NCBI GenBank assembly: GCA_934525595.1
Contig: CAKSZJ010000009.1
Span: 37,576-101,575 of the forward strand
DNA: 64,000 bases
Reading direction: 5' to 3'
From: an uncultured Chiayiivirga sp.
GTDB taxonomy: Bacteria; Pseudomonadota; Gammaproteobacteria; Xanthomonadales; Xanthomonadaceae
Shown here: positions 49,188 through 58,006 of the stretch, in pieces
Layout of the letters: every line of letters begins with the position of its first letter
How positions within the stretch are numbered: position 1 is the first letter of the stretch
The notes under the pieces: model-generated
Databases searched by the model: none
What the model was told of the DNA's origin: nothing
What the model saw: only the letters and a program-made list of their open reading frames with translations
Program-made: the position numbers and the translations under genes

Positions 49188-49514
49188 ATGATCGAAATGG
49201 TGTTGATCCTCGCCGCCGCGATGGCTTCCCCGGCCGACAGGGCGGAACCTGTCGTTTGCATCAAGACTTCAATCAGTGCGTCCGGCCGAACGTCAAAGAG
49301 CAAGGTGATTGTCAGCTCGGGCCACAGATTGCATGATCGCGGCGCACTCCAGTTCCTGCGCGCGCTGGATTTTTCGCGTTTCCCCGTGGGCGTCGAGCTG
49401 AATCAAACAGGCCACATCCTGGTTCGGGCTTCGGGGTCGGGCACATATACCGTGGACGTGACAGACGCGCGGTTGCTGGAGGCATGCCCTGACGGTGCGC
49501 CGGCGGGTGCCTGA
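49188..49514 (+). CDS. small exported protein with a TonB C-terminus-like domain
   Basis: A 108-residue protein with a short hydrophobic N-terminus (MIEMVLILAAAMASPADRAE) that may be a signal sequence, although it lacks an early basic residue. The remainder, KSKVIVSSGHRLHDRGALQF then LRALDFSRFPVGVELNQTGH, follows the pattern of the TonB C-terminal alpha/beta domain (SSG..LD..AL..L...P). It has no Pro-rich spanning region and no membrane anchor of TonB type, so it is not a working TonB. GAGGAGG lies seven bases ahead of ATG 49188. First of three small exported-protein genes in a row. Role unknown. Confidence 0.65.
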   Translation: MIEMVLILAAAMASPADRAEPVVCIKTSISASGRTSKSKVIVSSGHRLHDRGALQFLRALDFSRFPVGVELNQTGHILVRASGSGTYTVDVTDARLLEACPDGAPAGA

Positions 49515-49575
49515 AGATTCCTGCACGTAAACCCCGCTGGAGTGCGGTAATCCAGCAATGCCGAGGAGTAAGGTT

Positions 49576-50106
49576 ATGAAGTTGCAAGGTTTCGCAATCG
49601 TGTTGCCAGTGCTTCTTGCGCAGCTTTTCCTCGTTCCTGCATACGCTTACGATTGTGTCGAGGTGGAGCTTTTCCAGATTGATCGAACGCAGATCCAGTC
49701 CAAGAAGGACAAGCGTGCCGCGCATATTCCTCGCGATGCCTTGGAGGTGCTTCGGAAATCGATTGTCCTGGAGGTGCCGCTGTCTGTGCCCGGCATGGTT
49801 GGAATGTATGCAGGAGAGGAATCCTGCCCCGATGCTGCGCGCGCGATCATTCTCGGTGGCACGATGTCGGATTACAAGAAAGGCAACAAGGTGGCGCGCT
49901 ATCTTGTCGGAATGGGCGCCGGTGCGCAGAAATTTGCGGTGCAGGCCTGGATCAAGGACAAGGCTACCGGCCAGGTCCTTGGGAGTCAGGAGGTGGTTGA
50001 TAGGAAAGTCGGTGGTTTTGTCGGAGGCTCGGCGGAAAAGGGCGTGGATGATTTTTCAGAGAAAATGACGCGTTTCATTCGCAAGACGCTCGGCATATCC
50101 AGGTAG
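49576..50106 (+). CDS. exported DUF4410-like protein
   Basis: A 176-residue protein with a signal peptide (KLQGFAIVLPVLLAQLFLVP, cleavage after AYA). Mature segments ILGGTMSDYKKGNKVARYLV, GMGAGAQKFAVQAWIKDKAT and TGQVLG-type GQVLGSQEVVDRKVGG match what I know of the DUF4410 family: a GG-x-DY-x-GN-x-x-R-x-x-G-x-G core followed by a strand and a tGe turn. Function of the family is unknown; members are periplasmic or lipid-anchored. Start at 49576 is preferred to 49558 because GAGGAG lies seven bases ahead. G+C falls through this gene. Confidence 0.72.
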   Translation: MKLQGFAIVLPVLLAQLFLVPAYAYDCVEVELFQIDRTQIQSKKDKRAAHIPRDALEVLRKSIVLEVPLSVPGMVGMYAGEESCPDAARAIILGGTMSDYKKGNKVARYLVGMGAGAQKFAVQAWIKDKATGQVLGSQEVVDRKVGGFVGGSAEKGVDDFSEKMTRFIRKTLGISR

Positions 50107-50361
50107 ATCGTCCCGAAGTCTTGTTGCACGCTATCTTCGCAGCGCAGTCGGCGCCATTGCGCTGCGTCGTCAGGACTGGAGAAGCCAAGCTTACGAAGAA
50201 GGTTGTACTCGATATTGATGGGTTGGTCGTGATTCGCGTTGTCCTTGGCATTCGGCTAGAGCCGGTGCTCAGTGCTGGGTGCGATCCCAGGTGCGGTGGC
50301 AACTGGGCGATCACGGGGAATCCGAAGACATAAGGTGCAGGCGGATATGGCAGGAGTTGTC

Positions 50362-50850
50362 GTGAGTCCTAGATCAGGTTGTATGATTGTTGTCTCGTTT
50401 TTTATCGCGGGCTGCGCGGGTATGGTGAACAGGTCGTCGGTAGATCTTGTTTCATCTGAACTTTCAAAAACAAGGAAGATTGTTTCTTTCGAGTCGCATC
50501 TTTCGCCTGATTCAATTCAGGAAAGAATTCGCGCAAGTGGCTGCGGAGAGAGGGTGGCGGCGACTTCGTCAATAGCTCCTGTGGGAGCTGGGTTGTATGT
50601 TCCTATCAATTCAAGGGTGGTATTTTCTGTCGACCAGGGAGACTACCAGGATGGAAGAAAGTGGAGTGTCTTGCGAGTCGATGGGACTGTGCACTCTGTT
50701 GCATCTGGGGTTGTCTTGACGCAAACTCCTTATGGGAGTTTGGTCCAAGTTCTGGCTGCGGATAAAAGAAAGGTTGAGGATATAAGGTCTAAAGTGGAAA
50801 GCGGAACGATATTTTGTCATTGGCGTGATTTTGATTATCCGTACGATTAA
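50362..50850 (+). CDS. low-G+C lipoprotein of unknown function
   Basis: A 162-residue protein. The best start is GTG 50362: AGGAG lies five bases ahead and it gives a lipoprotein signal (MSPRSGCMIVVSFFIAGCAG) with a basic residue, hydrophobic core and lipobox FIAGC, lipidated Cys18. ATG 50347 and ATG 50383 are alternatives. The rest has two pairs of cysteines and beta-prone stretches but no motif I know. Base composition departs sharply from the surroundings; bases 50461-50520 are 38% G+C by count while flanking genes are clearly G+C-rich. The preceding 255 bases (50107-50361) hold no supported gene. Likely recent acquisition or an orphan. Confidence 0.62.
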   Translation: MSPRSGCMIVVSFFIAGCAGMVNRSSVDLVSSELSKTRKIVSFESHLSPDSIQERIRASGCGERVAATSSIAPVGAGLYVPINSRVVFSVDQGDYQDGRKWSVLRVDGTVHSVASGVVLTQTPYGSLVQVLAADKRKVEDIRSKVESGTIFCHWRDFDYPYD

Positions 50851-51008
50851 CTTCCCGTCTGAAGTTGATTCAATCCAACGTCGCTTCGCGGATCGATTTG
50901 CTCCAGGAGTCAGGTCGTGCGGCTGGGTGAAGGTTCCAGCGCACAGGCACTCCGCCGCTGGATGAGGCCTGTCCCGATCGCAGATTGCCGTCCAGCGGCT
51001 GTGCCGAT

Positions 51009-51037
51009 TGCGCGGGCGGCGGAGCGCCGATAGCATT
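51009..51037 (+). promoter_or_regulatory. probable sigma-70 promoter of aspS
   Basis: TTGCGC (51009-51014), 17 bases, TAGCAT (51032-51037), about 70 bases before the aspS start. Four of six matches in each box. Confidence 0.6.
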
Positions 51038-51106
51038 TCCGTCCTTTTCCCAGGCGATCTGCCGCGCGTGCGCGGTCGCGCCGCTGCGCTTTTTTCGGAG
51101 TCTTTC

Positions 51107-52873
51107 ATGCGTACCCATTTGTGCGGCCTCGTCGATGAGGCCCTGATCGGCCAGTCGGTCACTCTGTGCGGCTGGGCGGACGTCGCCCGCAACCTGGGCG
51201 GGGTCTGCTTCATCGATCTGCGCGACCATGAGGGCATCGTGCAGGTGGTGGCCGAGCCCGATCAGGGCGAGGTGTTCAACGTCGCCGCGAAGGTGGGCTA
51301 CGAGTACTGCCTGCGCATCACCGGCACGGTGCGTGCGCGCCACGCGGTGAACGACAGGATCCGTTCGGGCAAGGTCGAAGTGGTGGCGACGCGGATCGAG
51401 ATCCTCAACACCGCCGACACGCTGCCGTTCTATCTGCACGAGACGCCCGGCGAGGAAGCCCGCCTGACGTATCGCTATCTCGACCTGCGCCGTCCCGAGA
51501 TGCAGCGCATGATGCGCACCCGCACGCGGCTGGTGCAGGCGCTGCGGCACTGGCTGGATGCGCGCGGTTTCCAGGACATCGAGACCCCGATCCTGACGAA
51601 GGCCACGCCTGAAGGTGCGCGGGATTTCCTGGTGCCGGCGCGGATGCACGAGGGCGAGTTCTATGCGCTGCCGCAGAGCCCGCAGCTGTTCAAGCAGATC
51701 CTGATGATGGCCGGCTTCGACCGCTACTACCAGATCGCGCGCTGTTTCCGCGACGAGGCGCTGCGCGCGGACCGCCAGCTCGAGTTCACCCAGCTCGACA
51801 TGGAGTTCGCCTGGATCGACGAGCGCGGTGTGCAGGACACCACCGAAGCCATGATGCGTCACGTTTTCGCCGAAGTGATCGATGTGTCGCTGGCCGATCC
51901 GTTCCCGCGCATGACCTGGCATGAGGCCATGCGCCGCTTCGGTTCGGACAAGCCGGATCTGCGTATCGCGCTGGAGCTGGTGGACGTGGCCGAGGTGGTG
52001 AAGGACAGCGGGTTCAAGGTGTTCACCGATGCGGCGAATGATCCGGCCGGTCGCGTTGCGGCGCTGCGGATTCCCGGTGGCGCGACGCTCTCGCGCAAGC
52101 AGATCGACGAGTACGCCGCGCATGCGGCGAAGTTCGGTGCCAAGGGGCTGGCCTATACCAAGATCGGCGAGGATGGCGCGATCAGCTCGCCGATCCAGAA
52201 GTTCCTTGCCGAAGAAGAATTTGCCGCGCTGCTTGCGCGCACCGCTGCGGGCAAGGGCGACATCGTGTTCTTCGGGGCCGGTGAATACGGCACGGTCAGC
52301 GCCTTCATGGGGGCGCTGCGGCTCAAGACGGGCAAGGATTTCGGCCTGGTCGAGAACGCCTGGCGTCCGCTCTGGGTCACGGATTTCCCGATGTTCGAAT
52401 GGGACGAGGAGGCGCGCCGCTACGTGGCGCTGCACCATCCGTTCACGGCGCCGGCGGTGGACGATATCGCGGACCTGAAGGCCAATGCCGGTACTGCGGT
52501 ATCGCGCGGTTACGACATGGTGCTCAACGGCAACGAGATCGGTGGCGGCTCGATCCGCATCCATCGCAGCGACATGCAGAGCGCGGTGTTCGAACTGCTG
52601 GGCATCGGCGAGGATGAGGCGCGCGTCAAGTTCGGCTTCCTGCTCGATGCGCTGCGCTTCGGCGCGCCGCCGCACGGCGGGGTGGCTTTCGGGATCGACC
52701 GCATCGCCGCGCTGATGGCCGGCACCGAATCGATCCGCGACGTGATCGCCTTCCCCAAGACCACCAGCGCGCAGTGCCTGATGACCGGCGCGCCCTCGCC
52801 GATCCCCGATGCGCAGCTGGCCGAGGTGCATGTCCGGGTGCGGGAGAAGGCGCAGGATTCAGCGGGCGAATGA
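51107..52873 (+). CDS. aspS: aspartyl-tRNA synthetase
   Basis: Charges tRNA-Asp. The 588 residues match the bacterial-type enzyme (E. coli 590): N-terminal OB fold ([40 protein letters not shown]), class II motif 2 ([20 protein letters not shown]), the GAD insertion domain (about 290-410) and motif 3 ([16 protein letters not shown]). The open frame extends further upstream, but ATG 51107 is the family start with a GGAG site. Monocistronic; convergent with the PHB depolymerase gene. Its substrate tRNA gene is also in this window (38725). Confidence 0.98.
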   Translation: MRTHLCGLVDEALIGQSVTLCGWADVARNLGGVCFIDLRDHEGIVQVVAEPDQGEVFNVAAKVGYEYCLRITGTVRARHAVNDRIRSGKVEVVATRIEILNTADTLPFYLHETPGEEARLTYRYLDLRRPEMQRMMRTRTRLVQALRHWLDARGFQDIETPILTKATPEGARDFLVPARMHEGEFYALPQSPQLFKQILMMAGFDRYYQIARCFRDEALRADRQLEFTQLDMEFAWIDERGVQDTTEAMMRHVFAEVIDVSLADPFPRMTWHEAMRRFGSDKPDLRIALELVDVAEVVKDSGFKVFTDAANDPAGRVAALRIPGGATLSRKQIDEYAAHAAKFGAKGLAYTKIGEDGAISSPIQKFLAEEEFAALLARTAAGKGDIVFFGAGEYGTVSAFMGALRLKTGKDFGLVENAWRPLWVTDFPMFEWDEEARRYVALHHPFTAPAVDDIADLKANAGTAVSRGYDMVLNGNEIGGGSIRIHRSDMQSAVFELLGIGEDEARVKFGFLLDALRFGAPPHGGVAFGIDRIAALMAGTESIRDVIAFPKTTSAQCLMTGAPSPIPDAQLAEVHVRVREKAQDSAGE

Positions 52874-52981
52874 CGAAGGCCGCTTGGGCGGTCATCGCGG
52901 GAAAGCGTTTTCCTGGGTCAAATCAAATGATTGCAGTGGCTCCCTGGGCGCGGAGGGCCGGCTCGGCCGGTGCAGGGGCGC

Positions 52982-54268
52982 TCAGCGCGCCCTGCGTGGC
53001 CTGGCTGGCGCCGTGACTGCCTTCCGCCCATCGTGCGCGTGGATGAAGTCGCGCACCTGCGGGTAGATCGTCTCGCGCCAGCGCCGGCCGCTGAAGATGC
53101 CGTAGTGGCCCGCGCCCTTGGCCAGGAGGTGGCGCTTGTTGGCATCGGGAATGCCACTGCACAGGTCGATTGCCGCCTCGGTCTGGCCCAGGCCGGCGAT
53201 GTCGTCCAGTTCGCCCTCGATGGTGAGGAGCGCGGTATCGCGGATGTCCTCTGGCGCTACGCGGCGGTCGCGCACGAACCATTCGCCGCGCGGCAACAGG
53301 TGCTTCTGGAACACGATGTCGATGGTGTCGAGGTAGAACTCGGCATCCATGTCGAGCACGGCGTTGTATTCGTCGTAGAAGCGACGGTGGGATTCCACGT
53401 CTTCCAGGTCGCCGCGCCGCAGGTTCTGGTAGAACTCCCAGTGCGACTGGAAATGGCGGTCCGGGTTCATCGCGATGAATCCGGCGTGCTGCAGGAAGCC
53501 CGGATACACCTTGCGGCCGTGCCCTGGATAGTTGGGCGGCACCTCGTGGATGACGTTGCTGGAGAACCAGCGCAGCGGCTTGGTGGTGGCGAGCGTGTTG
53601 ACCTGGGTCGGGCTGCGGCGCGGGTCGATCGGACCGCCCATCATGATCATCGAAAGCGGTGTGTCTTCGCCGGCCGAGGCCATCAGCGAGACCGCGGCCA
53701 GCACCGGCACGGTCGGCTGGCAGACCGAGATCACGTGCAGCCGGCGCGCGCCGATGTGGCGGATGAAGGCCTGGATGGTCTCGATGTAATCGGTCAGCGA
53801 GAAGGTGCCGGCGCTCAGCGGCACCATGCGCGCGTCGATCCAGTCGGTGATGTAGACCTTGTGGCCGTGCAGCAGGGTGCGCACGGTATCGCGCAGCAGG
53901 GTGGCGTGGTGCCCGGAGAGCGGGGCCACCACCAGCACCACGGGATCGTCCTTCAGTTCGGCGATGCAGCCCGGGTCGTCGCTGAAGCGCTTGAAGCGCA
54001 GCAGGCGGCAGAATGGGGTTTCCATCGTCGTGCGCTGCAACACCGCGATCTCGGTGCCATGCGCCTGCACCTGGTTCAGCCCGAACTCGGGCTTCTCGTA
54101 ATCCTTGCCGATCCGGTAGGCCAGCTCGAAGTCCGCCGCCAGGTGCGAGGCGCCGGGCATGCGGGCGTAGAGGCTGCCCGGCTCCGAAAAGATGCGCGAA
54201 CCGGCCTCCGCCAGATAGGTGTAGGGCGAAAGCAGGGCGCGTTGCATCTCGTGCAGGGCGTAGAGCAT
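52982..54268 (-). CDS. phaZ: intracellular poly(3-hydroxybutyrate) depolymerase
   Basis: Alpha/beta hydrolase that mobilises stored PHB. The 428-residue protein carries [20 protein letters not shown], the lipase-box equivalent of intracellular PhaZ with the nucleophile Cys183 in place of serine. [20 protein letters not shown] and [20 protein letters not shown] are further family motifs, and [20 protein letters not shown] with [15 protein letters not shown] supply the Asp region; the His is in [13 protein letters not shown]. No signal peptide, so it acts on cytoplasmic granules. It has no PHB synthesis neighbours here. Divergent to surE. Confidence 0.93.
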   Translation of the reverse strand: MLYALHEMQRALLSPYTYLAEAGSRIFSEPGSLYARMPGASHLAADFELAYRIGKDYEKPEFGLNQVQAHGTEIAVLQRTTMETPFCRLLRFKRFSDDPGCIAELKDDPVVLVVAPLSGHHATLLRDTVRTLLHGHKVYITDWIDARMVPLSAGTFSLTDYIETIQAFIRHIGARRLHVISVCQPTVPVLAAVSLMASAGEDTPLSMIMMGGPIDPRRSPTQVNTLATTKPLRWFSSNVIHEVPPNYPGHGRKVYPGFLQHAGFIAMNPDRHFQSHWEFYQNLRRGDLEDVESHRRFYDEYNAVLDMDAEFYLDTIDIVFQKHLLPRGEWFVRDRRVAPEDIRDTALLTIEGELDDIAGLGQTEAAIDLCSGIPDANKRHLLAKGAGHYGIFSGRRWRETIYPQVRDFIHAHDGRKAVTAPARPRRAR

Positions 54269-54509
54269 CGGGTGACTCCGGGCGGCAATCGGCCGATTCT
54301 ACTGCGATGCAGCATGATGTGCGGGGACGGTACGCACTTGTGCTGGCGGCCATCCCATCCGGCGCGCGTTCCCCGGCATCGGTCCGGATCGGCACGAACG
54401 GCCACGCGCCACGAGCGGCCACGCGCCATGAGCGGGTTCGGCCGGCACCTGCCGAACGTGCCCATCCGCTATCATTCCGGGTCGGGTGGAACAGCTGTCG
54501 AGCGAGGAT

Positions 54510-55289
54510 ATGCGGGTACTGGTAAGCAACGACGACGGGGTGGACGCGCCCGGTATCAAGGTGCTGGCGCAAGGGTTGCGCGACGCTGGCCACGGCGTGG
54601 TCACGGTGGCGCCCGACCGCGATCGCTCGGGTGCGTCCAATTCGCTCACGCTCGATCGTCCGCTGCGCGCGCGCGTCGTGGACGAGGCGACCTGGTGCGT
54701 GGCCGGAACGCCGACCGACTGCGTGCATCTGGCACTGGCCGGGCTGCTGGATTTCGAGCCGGACATCGTGGTGTCAGGCATCAACACCCACGCCAACCTC
54801 GGCGACGACGTGATCTACTCCGGCACGGTGGCTGCGGCGATGGAAGGGCGCTTCCTCGGCCTGCCTGCGATTGCGATGTCGCTGGTCTGGAACAACGGCG
54901 GCGAGCGCCACTACGCCACCGCCGCGCGCGTGGCGACCGAGCTGGTCGCGCGGCTGATCGTCGATCCGCTGCCGGCCGACACCATCCTCAACGTCAACGT
55001 GCCGGACGTGCCCTGGAGCGAGCTGCGCGGTTTCGAGGTGACCCGCCTGGGACACCGTCATCGCGCCGAACCCTGCATCGCGCAGGACGATCCGCGCGGC
55101 CGTCCGATCTGGTGGATCGGCATGGCCGGGGCGGAGCTGGACGCCGGGCCGGGCACCGACTTCCACGCGGTGCGCGCGCGCTGCGTCTCGATCACGCCCA
55201 TCCACGTGGATCTCACCCGCTATCAGGCGCTGGAAAAGGTGTCCGGCTGGGTGGGAGGCCTGACGCGCGCGATGGAGGCCACGCGGTGA
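54510..55289 (+). CDS. surE: 5'/3'-nucleotidase SurE
   Basis: Metal-dependent phosphatase acting on nucleoside monophosphates (and exopolyphosphate), linked to stationary-phase survival. The 259 residues start [20 protein letters not shown], with metal ligands Asp8 and Asp9; [13 protein letters not shown] and [20 protein letters not shown] hold the other ligands (Ser and Asn). Start ATG 54510 is set by the family N-terminus; the frame extends eight codons to a GTG upstream. The stop overlaps pcm (GTGA). Confidence 0.97.
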   Translation: MRVLVSNDDGVDAPGIKVLAQGLRDAGHGVVTVAPDRDRSGASNSLTLDRPLRARVVDEATWCVAGTPTDCVHLALAGLLDFEPDIVVSGINTHANLGDDVIYSGTVAAAMEGRFLGLPAIAMSLVWNNGGERHYATAARVATELVARLIVDPLPADTILNVNVPDVPWSELRGFEVTRLGHRHRAEPCIAQDDPRGRPIWWIGMAGAELDAGPGTDFHAVRARCVSITPIHVDLTRYQALEKVSGWVGGLTRAMEATR

Positions 55290-55960
55290 TCGGGCCGCGC
55301 CTGGCGCGCGATGCCGGCGGGTCGGGCATGACCTCGCTGCGCGCGCGCGAGCGCCTGGTCGAGAGCCTGCGCGCCAACGGCATCCGCGACGAGCGCGTGC
55401 TGGAGGCGATGCGCAGCGTGCCGCGGCACCTGTTCATCGACGAGGCGCTGGCGAGCCGCGCCTACGAGGACACCGCGCTGCCGATCGGCCGCGGGCAGAC
55501 CATCTCACAGCCTTGGGTGGTGGCGTGCATGACCGAGGCGCTGCTGGAAGCCGGGGCGCGCGGCAAGGTGCTGGAGGTCGGCACGGGGTCCGGCTATCAG
55601 GCCGCGGTGCTGGCGGCGCTGGTGGACCATGTCTACAGCGTCGAGCGCATCGACGAACTGCAGCGCGCGGCGCGGCGCCGCTTCCGCGCGCTGGGGCTGC
55701 GCAACATTCACTGTCGCCATGACGATGGCCGCGTCGGCTGGTCCGAGCACGCGCCTTACGACGGCATCCTGATCACCGCGGCGGCGAGCGCGCTGGATCC
55801 GGCGCTGCTGCGTCAGCTCTCGCCGCAGGGCGTGCTGGTGGCGCCCGTGGGTGAGCCTGGCGTGCAGCGGCTGATGCGCTGGAGCGCGGCGAACGGCGAC
55901 TGGCAGCCCGAGGTGCTGGGCGCGGTGTCGTTCGTGCCTCTGCTTGGAGGAACGGTGTGA
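55286..55960 (+). CDS. pcm: protein-L-isoaspartate O-methyltransferase
   Basis: Methylates isoaspartyl residues in aged proteins so that they can be repaired. The 224-residue protein has [20 protein letters not shown] and [20 protein letters not shown], the family signature, and the SAM motif [18 protein letters not shown] from residue 93. It begins with GTG 55286, overlapping surE by four bases, and its stop overlaps the yqaA start. ATG at residue 15 could also serve. The surE-pcm pair is a standard stationary-phase repair operon. Confidence 0.96.
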   Translation: MIGPRLARDAGGSGMTSLRARERLVESLRANGIRDERVLEAMRSVPRHLFIDEALASRAYEDTALPIGRGQTISQPWVVACMTEALLEAGARGKVLEVGTGSGYQAAVLAALVDHVYSVERIDELQRAARRRFRALGLRNIHCRHDDGRVGWSEHAPYDGILITAAASALDPALLRQLSPQGVLVAPVGEPGVQRLMRWSAANGDWQPEVLGAVSFVPLLGGTV

Positions 55961-56550
55961 AGCTGTTCGCGCCGCTCTACGAACGCATGCTGGCCTGGTC
56001 GAGGCATCGTCACGCACCGGCGCTGCTGGGGGGAATCAGCTTCTTCGAGGCGATCGTGTTCCCGATCCCGCCGGAGGTGATGCTGGCGCCCATGTCGCTG
56101 GCGCAGCCGCGTCGCGCCTACGTCTTCGCGACGGTCAGCCTGGTCGGCTCGCTGCTCGGCATGTTCGTCGGCTACGCCATCGGTTATTACGCCATCGAAC
56201 TGGCGATGCCGCTGCTCGAACGCTTCGGCTACGCGGCGCATTTCGAGGAAATCAAGCGCCAGGCCGCCGAAAACGGTTTCTGGCTGCTGCTGCTGGCCGG
56301 CTTCACGCCGGTGCCGTTCAAGGTGTTCACGCTGGCGTCCGGGGCCGTGTCGATGCCGCTGCTGCCGTTCTTCTTCGGCGCGCTCGTCGGCCGCGGCAAG
56401 CGCGTGTTCCTGGTGGCCTGGGCGATCCGGCTGGGTGGCGAGAAGGCGGAAATGGCGCTGCGGCGACACATCGAGCCCATCGGCTGGACCGCGCTGGCCG
56501 CGCTGGCGGGCCTGATCGCCTGGCTTGCGCTGAGAGGAGGTGCGGGATGA
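55957..56550 (+). CDS. YqaA-type (DedA/SNARE-associated) membrane protein
   Basis: A 197-residue inner-membrane protein of the DedA superfamily, YqaA branch. [20 protein letters not shown] and [20 protein letters not shown] carry the two proline-containing re-entrant motifs, and four to five hydrophobic segments are evident. DedA relatives take part in lipid carrier and phospholipid transport across the membrane; the YqaA substrate is not established. Start GTG 55957 overlaps the pcm stop, and the stop overlaps the nlpD-like start, so surE-pcm-yqaA-nlpD is one tightly coupled operon. Confidence 0.9.
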   Translation: MKLFAPLYERMLAWSRHRHAPALLGGISFFEAIVFPIPPEVMLAPMSLAQPRRAYVFATVSLVGSLLGMFVGYAIGYYAIELAMPLLERFGYAAHFEEIKRQAAENGFWLLLLAGFTPVPFKVFTLASGAVSMPLLPFFFGALVGRGKRVFLVAWAIRLGGEKAEMALRRHIEPIGWTALAALAGLIAWLALRGGAG

Positions 56551-57416
56551 TGCTTTTTCGCCTGTGCGCGCTGCTGCTGTTGCTGCCGCTGCTGGCCTCC
56601 TGCAGCGTCAAGCCGCGTGCCGTGGTAAAGCGCGATCCTGCCGCGGCTACGGTCTCCAAGCCGGTGGCGCGGCAGGCGACGACGGAGCGTACGCACCGGG
56701 TGGTGCAGGGTGACACGCTCTACGGCATCGCTTTCCGCCACGGGCTGGACTACCGCGACCTGGCGCGCTGGAACGCGATCGCGCCGCCCTACACGATCTA
56801 TCCGGGCCAGCAGCTTCGGCTGGGCGCGGGCTCTGCGGTTCCGGTCGCCCGGACGCCCGCGCCCGCGTCATCCGGTGCGGGCGTCCGCACGCCGCCGGTG
56901 GCGACGCCCGCGAGCGCCACGCCACCTTCGTCGCCGGCACAGGCGGTGTCCCCCGCGAAGCCTGCGGTGCCGCCCGCACCGTCCGCGGTGGCGGCGCCCG
57001 CGCCGAAACCCGCAGCGCCCGCCGCCAGCCCGCAGTCCAGCGGCAGCGTGGCCTGGCGGTGGCCGGCCAGCGGGCAGCTCATCGGCAAGTTCGTCGTCGG
57101 CGAGCCGACCAAGCAGGGAATCAACATCGCAGGCACCTCGGGTCAGCCCGTGGTCGCGGCGGCGGCGGGCGAGGTGGTGTATTCGGGCTCCGGCCTGATC
57201 GGCTATGGCGAACTGATCATCATCCGCCACTCCGATACCTTCCTTTCCGCCTACGGCCACAACCGCAGGCGTCTGGTGGTCGAGGGCGATCGGGTGGCCG
57301 CCGGGCAGCAGGTGGCCGAAATGGGCCGCAGCGGTGCGAGCCGCGACATGCTGCACTTCGAGATCCGTCGCAACGGCAAACCGATCGATCCCCTGCCGCT
57401 GCTGCCGGCGCGCTGA
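56547..57416 (+). CDS. nlpD: NlpD-like lipoprotein with LysM and degenerate LytM domain
   Basis: A 289-residue protein with a lipoprotein signal (LCALLLLLPLLASCSVKP), one LysM peptidoglycan-binding domain (about 49-93, HRVVQGDTLYGIAFRHGLDY), a long Ala/Pro-rich linker (about 95-165) and a C-terminal M23/LytM domain. The zinc residues are lost: the usual HxGID reads KQGINIAG, and HLHFE reads MLHFEIR. It is therefore a non-enzymatic activator of murein amidases (AmiC type) for cell separation. ATG 56547 overlaps the yqaA stop and follows GAGGAGG. In most gammaproteobacteria rpoS comes next; here it does not. Confidence 0.93.
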   Translation: MMLFRLCALLLLLPLLASCSVKPRAVVKRDPAAATVSKPVARQATTERTHRVVQGDTLYGIAFRHGLDYRDLARWNAIAPPYTIYPGQQLRLGAGSAVPVARTPAPASSGAGVRTPPVATPASATPPSSPAQAVSPAKPAVPPAPSAVAAPAPKPAAPAASPQSSGSVAWRWPASGQLIGKFVVGEPTKQGINIAGTSGQPVVAAAAGEVVYSGSGLIGYGELIIIRHSDTFLSAYGHNRRRLVVEGDRVAAGQQVAEMGRSGASRDMLHFEIRRNGKPIDPLPLLPAR

Positions 57417-57473
57417 GCGGCGCGCAGGGCGGGTGGCAAGTTGGCCTTTCGTCCTTCCAGTGGAACCATCGAC

Positions 57474-57956
57474 ATGAACCAGCGCGCCGCGCCAGCCTCG
57501 ATCCTGTTCGTCTGCATGGGCAACATCTGCCGTTCGCCGCTGGCCGAGGGCGTCGCGCGCGTGGCGCTGCATGATGCCGGGCTGACGCTGACGCTCGATT
57601 CGGCGGGGACGCACGACTACCACGTCGGCGCGCCACCGGACGAGCGCGCGCGCCGCATCGCGTGCGAGATCGGCTGCGGCATCGACGACCTGCGTGCGCG
57701 GCAGGTCGCGGCGCGCGACTTTTCCGGGTTCGACCTGATCCTCGCCGCCGACCGCGCCAACCTGGCGTGGCTGCGCCGGCACCATCCCGCATCGGCCCGC
57801 GCCGAGGTGGACCTGCTGCTGCCCTGGTGCGGTGCGGCTGCCGGTTCCGAGGTGCCCGATCCCTACTACGGCGGCCTGGACGACTTCCGCGAGGTGGCGG
57901 CGATGCTGCGCGGGGCGATGCCAGGCCTGCTGGCGCGCTTGCGGGATCAGGCCTGA
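57474..57956 (+). CDS. low-molecular-weight protein-tyrosine phosphatase
   Basis: A 160-residue phosphatase with the P-loop VCMGNICRSPLAEG (Cys14 to Arg20, CX5R) and the general acid Asp129 in VPDPYYGG. Bacterial members act on tyrosine kinases and enzymes of exopolysaccharide production or on stress proteins; no kinase of the BY type is nearby. ATG 57474 fits the family start; an in-frame TTG at 57441 is possible. It follows nlpD by 57 bases, in the position that rpoS occupies elsewhere, and the NHL protein follows by 50 bases. Confidence 0.92.
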   Translation: MNQRAAPASILFVCMGNICRSPLAEGVARVALHDAGLTLTLDSAGTHDYHVGAPPDERARRIACEIGCGIDDLRARQVAARDFSGFDLILAADRANLAWLRRHHPASARAEVDLLLPWCGAAAGSEVPDPYYGGLDDFREVAAMLRGAMPGLLARLRDQA

Positions 57957-58006
57957 TCCCGATAATGGCCCAAGGATGCGCGGATCGACCGCGCGACAGG
58001 CGCGCG

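Noticed and set aside
50121..50333. A 70-codon plus-strand open frame between the DUF4410-like and lipoprotein genes.
   Set aside because: Only a non-ATG start, no ribosome site, no motif; I treat it as intergenic.
50870..51117. A minus-strand open frame tail between the lipoprotein gene and aspS, about 82 codons if started at 51117.
   Set aside because: It would have to start inside aspS and cross the aspS promoter; no ribosome site or known motif. A decayed gene remnant is possible but not supported.
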